Of a DNA stretch of 64,000 bases, positions 27,934 through 34,556 are shown piece by piece (position 1 is the first letter of the stretch; each line of letters starts with the position of its first letter). This DNA is from UBA668 sp963720695 (GTDB taxonomy: Bacteria; Actinomycetota; Acidimicrobiia; Acidimicrobiales; Ilumatobacteraceae): positions 1,311,695 through 1,375,694 of the forward strand of contig CAVRGG010000004.1 in the NCBI GenBank assembly GCA_963720695.1, given 5' to 3'. A model generated the notes under the pieces. That model made no database searches, was not told the origin of the DNA, and saw only the letters and a list, made by a program, of their open reading frames with translations. Both the position numbers and the translations under genes were made by a program.

Positions 27934-28449
27934 TCAGCCGGTGGTGCACTGAGGGAACTTCGGTGGCCACACGTCTCCCAGCTTCAGTCGCGCATAGCAA
28001 GCCCCGGACACGGTGAATTCAACTCCCACGATCGAGCCACCCTGCGGAGTCACACCGAGACCTCGCACGGTGCCGGCGATTCCGGCGTGGCCCGAGCACT
28101 CCGGATGACCGGTCGGCCAACGGTCGCCGGAGTGAATCTTCCCGGAGCAGCCGGGTTGGTCGACGAACCAGACCTCCACAGAGTGCGTGCTGTCGACGAC
28201 ATGCAGCCCGAGCGGTGCCCAACCGCCCGACTCGCGGAGCGCGGCCACGACCGGCTCACCACTGTCGGGCGGAGCGATCGCCGGGCCGTCGGTGTGGGTC
28301 TCGACCTTGCTCCCGCCAAGCCCCACCAGGGCGAGTCCTGCGACGAGGAGCGCCACGATCCCGACGATCACGGTGGCACCTCTGATCACGCGTCCTCGCA
28401 GCGTGGGACCGCGGCGTCGCGGGCGACGTTCGTGCGGCGTGTGGTGCAT
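27934..28449 (-). CDS. hypothetical membrane-anchored protein
   Basis: The 171-residue product has a basic cytoplasmic N-terminus rich in Arg, one transmembrane helix (about 25-47, VIVGIVALLVAGLALVGLGG), and an extracytoplasmic domain with four Cys (in QPGCSG, PECSG, GACYA and QCTTG) that may form two disulfides. ATG 28449 begins MHHTPHERR; the longer open frame upstream is not supported. No family recognised. Confidence 0.55.
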   Translation of the reverse strand: MHHTPHERRPRRRGPTLRGRVIRGATVIVGIVALLVAGLALVGLGGSKVETHTDGPAIAPPDSGEPVVAALRESGGWAPLGLHVVDSTHSVEVWFVDQPGCSGKIHSGDRWPTGHPECSGHAGIAGTVRGLGVTPQGGSIVGVEFTVSGACYARLKLGDVWPPKFPQCTTG

Positions 28450-28645
28450 CTCGAGCGCGCCCCTCCATGCGGTGTGGTCGCACAGCGTACGTGTGACGGC
28501 GACCGACGTTGGATCCGGCGGCTGTCGAGTTCGCCGTGGCGCTGGGCGCTGGGCACACCGACACGTTCGGACCCGGAGGTCAGAGCGGCCAGTGCTCGGC
28601 CGACACCACATGGATCGGAGCGGACCACGTCAGACAGCTCGTCGT

Positions 28646-29755
28646 TCAGGTGAAGCGGTAGCGGAGCTGGTCGCCGCTCTCGTCCACTGCGGCTTCGCCG
28701 ATGAGCCGCAGGTGTTCGAGGTGGGCGTAGGTCTCGCTCTCGGCCATCGAACCCCATGACCGCTCCTGGAACAGCACCTGCATGAACTCGTGCACGGTGC
28801 CACTGCCGATCTCGCCGCTGGCGGTGCGCAGCTTGTCGAGACGCTCGTGGTGGTGACGCTCGATGGCCGTGGCTCGCCCAGCGAGGTCTTCGAACTCGAG
28901 GCCGTGCGCGGGCAGCACCGTCCGCACACCGTCGAAGGTCTTCATCAGTTCGAGGCTGTCGAAGAAGTCCTTCAGCGGATCGATCGTGGTGCCCAAGCCG
29001 GAGATGTGCGGGGTGATGGTGGGCAGTACGTGGTCGCCGCTGATCATCACTCCGCCCGCCGGGTCGTAGAGACAGAGGTGATCGATGGTGTGACCGGGCG
29101 TGTGCACGGCGACCCACTCGCGGCCACCGAGCTCCATCACCTGGGCGTCCTCCACCCGACGCGTCGGAGTCGGCGTGGCGACGAAGCGACCCGCCGCTTT
29201 GCGCATCGCCCAATAGCGCAACCGACGAGCGCGTGGCATCGAGTACGGATCGCCACCCCATGGGGTCTGTTTGGCGAACGGTCCGCGGCGAAGGTCCTGG
29301 CCCTGCAACGACTCGATCTGCGCCTTCACCGGGCCGTCGATCACGTCCAACTCGTCGGCGCTCTCCTGATCCTCGGCCTCCGGGTCGAGAAAGGTGCGGA
29401 ACGCCTGGTGCGTGATCACCTCCGCCCCGAAGCGCTTGCGGAACTGTCCGGCTTGCCCGAAGTGATCGGGGTGGGAATGGGTGATCACCACCGAGTGGAC
29501 GCGTTCGATCGCGAGACCACCGGCCTTCATGATCCGCTGCAACTCGCGCCACGTCTTCGGGCCGGGCAACCCTGGATCGACGAGCGTGATCCCGCGAGCG
29601 TCCTCCATCGCGTAACAGTTCACGTGCCCCAGGCCTGGCAGTGAGATCGGCAACTGCAGTCGCAAGATCCCCGGCGCGACCTCTTCCACACCCTCCCGCG
29701 GAGGCTGCCGCTCTTCACGGACTGGCTTCAGCGCGGCATGGTCGTGGTCGGTCAC
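28646..29755 (-). CDS. MBL-fold metallo-hydrolase
   Basis: The 369-residue protein has the metallo-beta-lactamase zinc motif THSHPDH (92-98; His93, His95, Asp97, His98), then HTPGHTIDHLCLY and SGDHVLP providing further ligands, and LPAHGLEFEDL with the C-terminal His. A C-terminal helical domain (about 290-369) resembles the winged-helix tail of LACTB2-like MBL proteins. Substrate is unknown. GTG 29755 is chosen because VTDHDH begins the conserved part; another GTG at 29815 is possible. Confidence 0.85.
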   Translation of the reverse strand: MTDHDHAALKPVREERQPPREGVEEVAPGILRLQLPISLPGLGHVNCYAMEDARGITLVDPGLPGPKTWRELQRIMKAGGLAIERVHSVVITHSHPDHFGQAGQFRKRFGAEVITHQAFRTFLDPEAEDQESADELDVIDGPVKAQIESLQGQDLRRGPFAKQTPWGGDPYSMPRARRLRYWAMRKAAGRFVATPTPTRRVEDAQVMELGGREWVAVHTPGHTIDHLCLYDPAGGVMISGDHVLPTITPHISGLGTTIDPLKDFFDSLELMKTFDGVRTVLPAHGLEFEDLAGRATAIERHHHERLDKLRTASGEIGSGTVHEFMQVLFQERSWGSMAESETYAHLEHLRLIGEAAVDESGDQLRYRFT

Positions 29756-29836
29756 CCCCCTAGTCGTAGCGGAGGTGACCGACCAACCCGAAGTCGCACG
29801 GGCATGGTCGACCACCGAGTCGGGCCTCGTCCTCGT

Positions 29837-30295
29837 TCAGCCGTCCGCGGGTTCGCCGATGTCCTCGTTCCACAGTGCCGGCTCGGCAGCGATGAACTCG
29901 TCCATCAGGGCCACACACTCCGGATCGTCGAGCACCACCACCTCGACGCCGCGGGAGAGGAGCAACTCCTCCTCCCCGAGGAACGTCCGGTGCTCGCCGA
30001 TGACGACGCGTCGGATGCCGTAGAGCAGGATCGCCCCGGTGCACATCGAGCACGGAGACAGCGTGGTGTACATCGTCGAGTCCGCGTACACCTCGGCGGG
30101 CAGGCGTCCCGCGCTCTCGAGTGCATCGGTCTCTCCGTGGCGGATCGCGGACCCCAACTGCACGCGCCGGTTGTGTCCGGCGCCGAGCACCGTGCCGTCA
30201 CTCGTCACGAGCGCAGCCCCGATGGGGATGCCACCCTCGGCCCTGCCCTGGCGTGCTTCGGCCTTCGCTACCTCGAGATGCGCGCGATCGTCCAC
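29837..30295 (-). CDS. cytosine deaminase of the yeast FCY1 type
   Basis: The 152-residue protein has the zinc deaminase signatures HGE (His53, Glu55) and PCSMC (Cys82, Cys85). Spacing (29 residues His to first Cys) equals that of yeast cytosine deaminase. Surrounding sequence also resembles FCY1: GGIPIGAAL, VYADSTMYTTLSPC, MCTGAILLYGI and the C-terminal EDIGE. It should convert cytosine to uracil for pyrimidine salvage in the cytosol. It starts at GTG 30295. No codA-type permease is adjacent. Confidence 0.85.
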   Translation of the reverse strand: MDDRAHLEVAKAEARQGRAEGGIPIGAALVTSDGTVLGAGHNRRVQLGSAIRHGETDALESAGRLPAEVYADSTMYTTLSPCSMCTGAILLYGIRRVVIGEHRTFLGEEELLLSRGVEVVVLDDPECVALMDEFIAAEPALWNEDIGEPADG

Positions 30296-30516
30296 TCCGG
30301 CATCCTCGCGCAGCGCTCGCCGACCGTTCGCCGGTGGCTCCGAGCGGTCCGACGCGGCGGCGGTGGGGCGGGGTCCGGCAGGGTCGGCTGTGGATCGCCG
30401 GGATCCGGCAGGATCGGAGTCGGCGGCTCCAACGGCGCCGGCCGCTGCGGGGGCGGCACCGCCGGAGAGGGCTCGGAATCGACCACCAGGGTCGCGGTTC
30501 GCTCAGCCCGGAGCAT
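30268..30516 (-). CDS. possible small proline-rich protein (uncertain)
   Basis: An 82-codon frame begins inside the last codons of the PPOX-like gene and runs into the start of the cytosine deaminase gene, filling the otherwise empty 30296-30502 gap. The middle is a proline-rich repeat (PPPQRPAPLEPPTP, LPDPGDPQP, LPDPAPPPP). No ribosome binding site or homologue recognised; it may be chance in GC-rich DNA. Confidence 0.22.
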   Translation of the reverse strand: MLRAERTATLVVDSEPSPAVPPPQRPAPLEPPTPILPDPGDPQPTLPDPAPPPPRRTARSHRRTVGERCARMPEWTIARISR

Positions 30517-30997
30517 CGATCGCTCCCTGACTCCCGATGGACTCGGGATCGCCGGTCAGCGCCGCCTTCACCATCGACACGGCGCGGCCGAGGCGAGTGC
30601 TCGGTCCGTCCCAGAACTCGCCGTCGCTCACGTCGAAGTGGAGCACCGCGAGCTGGGGATCGCCGGGGCCGTCGAACCAGACCCGGGCCGCCGGGCTCCA
30701 CAGTCGTTCGGCCTCGAGCGGGTCGCGGGCCACGCTGGCGGCACCGTTGAGGCTGAGGTATGTCGAACCATCGGCGTCGGCGATGGTGACATGGACGGTC
30801 GCGCCGTCCCTGTCGATCGCTTTCACCCAGTCCGAGTGCTCCGCGACCAGGAAGGAGATTCGGCGATCGTCGGCACCGGCGAGCGTCACGGGACGCGACG
30901 TGTGCATGCCTTCGACCATCGTCGTCACCATCGCCACGGTCGGGCCGTCGGGCAGCAGTTCGGTCAGTGTTCGTGTGGTCTGTTCGTCGTCGTTCAT
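30503..30997 (-). CDS. pyridoxamine 5'-phosphate oxidase-like (general stress) FMN-binding split-barrel protein
   Basis: The 164-residue protein has the split-barrel pattern of the general stress protein 26 family: MVTTMVEGMHTSRPVTLAG, RRISFLVAEHSDWVKAI, VHVTIADADGSTYLSLNGAASVARD, WFDGPGDPQLAVLHFDVSDGEFWDG. Members bind FMN or F420 and probably handle redox stress. There is no evidence for PLP biosynthesis. It is followed on the same strand by the deaminase. Confidence 0.82.
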   Translation of the reverse strand: MNDDEQTTRTLTELLPDGPTVAMVTTMVEGMHTSRPVTLAGADDRRISFLVAEHSDWVKAIDRDGATVHVTIADADGSTYLSLNGAASVARDPLEAERLWSPAARVWFDGPGDPQLAVLHFDVSDGEFWDGPSTRLGRAVSMVKAALTGDPESIGSQGAIDAPG

Positions 30998-31025
30998 GTG
31001 GTCCTCCGTTCTTCTGTCGGCCTGT

Positions 31026-31424
31026 TCAGATCACCGGCGTGCCATCGGCGGCGAGACGGGTGCCGCCGACGAGGCGACCGGGCTCGAACCGGACGTCCGC
31101 CACGCCTTTGACCTTGCGCAGGCCGCTCATGTGCGTGGCCAGATCCGGCCAGGTGGTGGTTCGCGTGCGGATGGTGACGTTGCCGTCGTCGACTTCGATG
31201 TCGTCGAGACTGGGGTCGGCGCGCAGGACCGGGTCGAGGCTGACGGCGGCTCGCACGCGGGCCTCGGTCATCCAGGCGCTCAGGTCGAGCGACTCGCCGC
31301 GACGGATGGAGCGCCGGCCGAAACGGAGCCAGCGCGCCACGTCGCGACGGTTGATCCACAGGGCGGAGGCGAGTCCGGCGAGCGACACCCAGCGCAGGCG
31401 ACGGGACAGGAATGTCGGGATCAC
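31026..31424 (-). CDS. BON-like domain protein
   Basis: The 132-residue protein has a short, weakly hydrophobic N-terminus with many Arg. A region at about 55-115 has the alpha-beta pattern and spacing of a BON domain: RAAVSLDPVLRADPSLDDIEVDDGNVTIRT and GLRKVKGVADVRFE. BON domains bind phospholipid membranes. The sorting pathway is unclear. It is 28 bp upstream of the PPOX-like gene on the same strand and possibly co-transcribed. Confidence 0.6.
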   Translation of the reverse strand: MIPTFLSRRLRWVSLAGLASALWINRRDVARWLRFGRRSIRRGESLDLSAWMTEARVRAAVSLDPVLRADPSLDDIEVDDGNVTIRTRTTTWPDLATHMSGLRKVKGVADVRFEPGRLVGGTRLAADGTPVI

Positions 31425-31567
31425 GACGGGTCTCCCTGGGTGAGGCCTCGTACGACGATGCGGGCTCGGGGAGCGAGTCGTTGTTCAGTCATGTCCTCCG
31501 GGTTCCCGCTCCGGTGCGCTCTCAAACCCGGCACGCGGCCGATGCCGAGGCGAGTGGAGGTGCCGGC

Positions 31568-32050
31568 TCAGCCGCCTCGTCGGGCGCGGTCGACGGCGGC
31601 GACGTCGATCTTGCGCATCGTCATCATCGCCTCGAACACGCGCTTCGCCGCCGCAGGATCGGGGTCGGCCATTCCGTCGCTCAACGCACGCGGCGTGATC
31701 TGCCACGACAACCCCCACCGGTCCTTGCACCACCCGCAGGCACTCTCCTCCCCACCGTTGTCGACGATCGCATTCCAGAGACGGTCGGTCTCCGCCTGAT
31801 CGTCGGTGGCGATCTGGAACGAGAACGCTTCCGAGTGCGTGAACGCCGGGCCGCCGTTGAGGCCGAGGCACGGGATGCCGGCGACGGTGAACTCCACGGT
31901 CAACACGTCGCCCTCCTTCCCGTCCGGGTAGTCGCTCGGTGCCCGACGAATCGGTCCCACCGTGCTGTCCGGGAAGGTGTCCGCGTAGAACTGCGCTGCA
32001 TCCAGTGCATCGCGATCGAACCACAGGCAGATCGTGTTCTTCGGTGTCAT
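31568..32050 (-). CDS. VOC family protein (PhnB-like)
   Basis: The 160-residue glyoxalase/VOC-fold protein shows WFDRDALDAAQFYADTFPDS, GIPCLGLNGGPAFTHSEAFSFQI, CGWCKDRWGLSWQITPRAL and a C-terminal RVFEAMMTMRKID. This is the PhnB/3-demethylubiquinone-methyltransferase-like branch, whose function is not established. ATG 32050 has a GAGGAGG ribosome binding site (complement of about 32055-32061), which rules out the longer frame to 32590. Confidence 0.86.
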   Translation of the reverse strand: MTPKNTICLWFDRDALDAAQFYADTFPDSTVGPIRRAPSDYPDGKEGDVLTVEFTVAGIPCLGLNGGPAFTHSEAFSFQIATDDQAETDRLWNAIVDNGGEESACGWCKDRWGLSWQITPRALSDGMADPDPAAAKRVFEAMMTMRKIDVAAVDRARRGG

Positions 32051-32230
32051 CGTTGCCTCCTCAAGGCCAAGACCTGGAACGTAGCGAACGGCGATGTTCG
32101 CGTACAGCGCGGAGTACCGCGCATGGACGCCGATCACACCGGTCGGCGTGACTCCGCAGCGCGCGCCGACCCTGCACGACGTCACTAGCGTTCGGCGGGT
32201 CCCACCCGACGACTCCGAGGAGGTCGCTCC

Positions 32231-32731
32231 ATGCCACCGTTCACCGTCAACCCCGCTCGTGTGGACCCGTATCGGAACTTCAAGTTCCGTGTCCTCTGGG
32301 ACGGCCGCCACGTCGCGGGTGTCTCCAAGGTGAGTGCGCTGCGCCGCTCCACCGTGCCGGTCGCGCATCGCGAGGGCGGCGACAACAGTGCCCCCCACCT
32401 CGCGCCGGGACCGTGGAAGTACGACCCCATCACGCTGGAGCGCGGCGTCACCCACGACACCGCATTCGAGGAGTGGGCGAACCAAGCCCACAACATGGCC
32501 GGCGACGGTGCGATGTCGCTGAAGAACCTGCGCAAGGACATCACCATCGAAGTACTCGACGAGCAGGGCCACGTGGCGATCGCCTATCACGTGTTCCGGT
32601 GCTGGGTCTCCGAGTACACGGCCGTGGCGGAGCTGGATGCAAACGCCAACGCCGTGGCGATCGAGCAGCTCGTGCTGCAGAACGAGGGCTGGGAGCGCGA
32701 CCCCGCCGTCACCGAACCCGTGGAGACCTGA
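32231..32731 (+). CDS. phage tail tube protein (gp19-like), solitary
   Basis: The 166-residue protein matches the T4 gp19-type inner tail tube family: DPYRNFKFRVLWDG, VAGVSKVSALRRST, VAHREGGD, LERGVTHDTAFEEWA and a final EQLVLQNEGWER. These proteins polymerise into the tubes of contractile phage tails and extracellular injection systems. A GAGGAGG at 32217-32223 gives good initiation from ATG 32231. No sheath, baseplate, spike or AAA gene of such a system is nearby, so this copy is isolated and its role is unclear. Confidence 0.85.
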   Translation: MPPFTVNPARVDPYRNFKFRVLWDGRHVAGVSKVSALRRSTVPVAHREGGDNSAPHLAPGPWKYDPITLERGVTHDTAFEEWANQAHNMAGDGAMSLKNLRKDITIEVLDEQGHVAIAYHVFRCWVSEYTAVAELDANANAVAIEQLVLQNEGWERDPAVTEPVET

Positions 32732-32752
32732 GCGCCCAGTCCATGCCGTGCG

Positions 32753-33400
32753 TCAGTCGAGCCGGGCGAGGCCGTCGAGGATGAGATCGAGCACCAACTC
32801 GAAGCTGCTCGCCGTGTCGCCGTCGAGGTGCTGGCGGACGTGGGCGATGGTGTGGGGGGCCACGTCCTGGGCGAGGCCTTCCATGAACGAGCGGGCCACG
32901 GCTTCGGCGTCGCCGTCGGACGGCATGACGTATGCCATCGCTTGCTCCTGGAGCGTGTAGCCGATCACGTGGTTGTTGACGGCGTGGAAGGCAAGGTGCG
33001 CGACCCGGGGCGACAGGTCGGTGGCGGCGAGGGCCGCGAGGTGGTTCTCCATGTGCCGCACACGGGCCGGGCCGGGGAGCTGGCGCAGCCACAGCGCCGC
33101 CGCCCACGGGTGCCGGACGAGCGCCGTCCGGGTGTCCACGGCGAGGGTGCGCACGGCGACGAGTGGCTCGGCCGTGGGCTCGGGGTCGGGGATCTCGGCG
33201 GCCACGGCGTCGACCATCATCGTGAGCACCTCGGCCTTGCTGGCGACGTGGTTGTAGAGCGACATCACCTCGTAACCGAGCGCTGCGGCGAGCTTGCGCA
33301 TCGACAGGCCGTCGATCCCACGCTCGTCGGCGAAGGAGATCCCGGCGGCGACGATCGCGTCGCGATCGAGGGGTGCGCGGTCGCTGGCGGGGGTGGTCAC
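32753..33400 (-). CDS. TetR family transcriptional regulator (TetR-C_1-like)
   Basis: The 215-residue protein has a helix-turn-helix (DRDAIVAAGISFADERGIDGLSMRKLAAALGYEVMSLYNHVASKAEVL, about 12-60) and a C-terminal domain of the drug/quinone-sensing TetR_C type. GTG 33400 is preferred to the TTG at 33409. It begins only 9 bp from operator 1 with no ribosome binding site, so the mRNA may be leaderless. It very likely represses itself and the divergent oxidoreductase. Confidence 0.9.
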   Translation of the reverse strand: MTTPASDRAPLDRDAIVAAGISFADERGIDGLSMRKLAAALGYEVMSLYNHVASKAEVLTMMVDAVAAEIPDPEPTAEPLVAVRTLAVDTRTALVRHPWAAALWLRQLPGPARVRHMENHLAALAATDLSPRVAHLAFHAVNNHVIGYTLQEQAMAYVMPSDGDAEAVARSFMEGLAQDVAPHTIAHVRQHLDGDTASSFELVLDLILDGLARLD

Positions 33401-33402
33401 GC

Positions 33403-33443
33403 TTGACAACGTACACTGTACGGGCTACAACGTACAGCGTACG
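33403..33443 (+). promoter_or_regulatory. promoter with two perfect CGTAC-N3-GTACG operators
   Basis: A sigma-70-type promoter reads TTGACA (33403-33408), a 17-bp spacer, then TACAAC (33426-33431). Two perfect 13-bp palindromes, CGTACACTGTACG (33410-33422) and CGTACAGCGTACG (33431-33443), sit in the spacer and just after the -10 hexamer. Their centres are 21 bp apart, two helical turns, so two TetR dimers could bind the same face and block RNA polymerase. Confidence 0.8.
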
Positions 33444-33525
33444 TCCACTCCTCAGACCGGAGATCTCGATGCCTCGCCACACGACCCCCCACCGCACACC
33501 ACCGACCGCCGACACGGAGGCTTCC

Positions 33526-34551
33526 GTGATCACGATGAGGGCGCTCACCGCACGCACCTACGGCGGCCCCGAGGTGCTGGCCGTGGAGGAGCTCCCGATC
33601 CCGACGCCTGCCGACGGTGAGCTGCTCGTCGAGGTGCACGCGTCATCGCTGAACGCGCTCGATTGGCACTTCCTCACCGGGACGCCGTACTTCATGCGAC
33701 TGATGTCGGGGCTCCGGCGGCCCAAGCGATTCGTACGTGGCGCGGACGTCGCCGGTGTGGTCGTCGGAGTCGGCGCCGGGGTCACCCGGTTCCACATCGG
33801 CGACCCGGTCTTCGGCGAGGGCCCGGGTGGCGGCTGCGGCCAGTACCTCACCATCAAGCAGGACAACGTCGTGACGATCCCCGACGGCGTGACCTTCGAA
33901 TCTGCGGCCGCCACTCCCGTCGCCGGGCTGACCGCACTGCAGGGTCTGCGTACGCACGGCGCCGTCCAGCCCGGCGACCGGGTGCTGGTCAACGGCGCCG
34001 CTGGGGGCGTGGGCACGATGGCGGTCCAGATCGCCAAGGCGCTCGGCGCCGAGGTGACGGCGGTGTGCAGCACCCGCAACGTCGAGATGGTGCGCGCACT
34101 GGGGGCCGACGAGGTGATCGACTACACGAGCGCCGACTTCGTCGCCGGCGGTGCGCGCTTCGACGTGATGCTCGACAACGTCGGGAACCGGCACCCCCGC
34201 GAGGTTCGAGGCGTGATGCGCCCCGGCGGGCGATACGTGGCGATCAGCGGACCGAAGGCCAACCGCTGGGTCGACCCACTGCCGTACCTGGTGCGCGCTC
34301 GCATCGCGTTCACGCGCGCCGACGCCTCGTTCCACAACTTCACAGCCGCGGCCAACGCCGACGATCTGACGTTCCTCGGCGAGCTCCTCGCGTCAGGCCG
34401 CCTCGTTCCTCAGATCGACCGCGTGGTGGGTCTCGACGGCGTCGCCCCGGCGCTCGCCGAGATCGGCACCGGCCACGCCCGGGCGAAGATCGTCGTCGTG
34501 CCGTCGCGTCGAGACACGGTCCCCACACGAGCCGAGCGGTGCCCGGTCTGA
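33526..34551 (+). CDS. NAD(P)-dependent quinone oxidoreductase/alcohol dehydrogenase (MDR, zinc-independent)
   Basis: The 341-residue medium-chain dehydrogenase/reductase has a GroES-like domain (about 20-130) and a Rossmann domain with NGAAGGVGTMAVQIAK. The zinc-binding Cys residues are not in place, as in quinone oxidoreductases. GTG 33526 follows GGAGG at 33516-33520. ATG 33469 with its own GGAG is a possible earlier start. It is expressed from the operator-covered promoter and probably detoxifies the compound sensed by the TetR protein. Confidence 0.87.
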   Translation: MITMRALTARTYGGPEVLAVEELPIPTPADGELLVEVHASSLNALDWHFLTGTPYFMRLMSGLRRPKRFVRGADVAGVVVGVGAGVTRFHIGDPVFGEGPGGGCGQYLTIKQDNVVTIPDGVTFESAAATPVAGLTALQGLRTHGAVQPGDRVLVNGAAGGVGTMAVQIAKALGAEVTAVCSTRNVEMVRALGADEVIDYTSADFVAGGARFDVMLDNVGNRHPREVRGVMRPGGRYVAISGPKANRWVDPLPYLVRARIAFTRADASFHNFTAAANADDLTFLGELLASGRLVPQIDRVVGLDGVAPALAEIGTGHARAKIVVVPSRRDTVPTRAERCPV

Positions 34552-34556
34552 ACGCG

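Noticed and set aside
32231..32731. prophage
   Set aside because: Only one tail-type gene, with no integrase, capsid, terminase or attachment repeats nearby.
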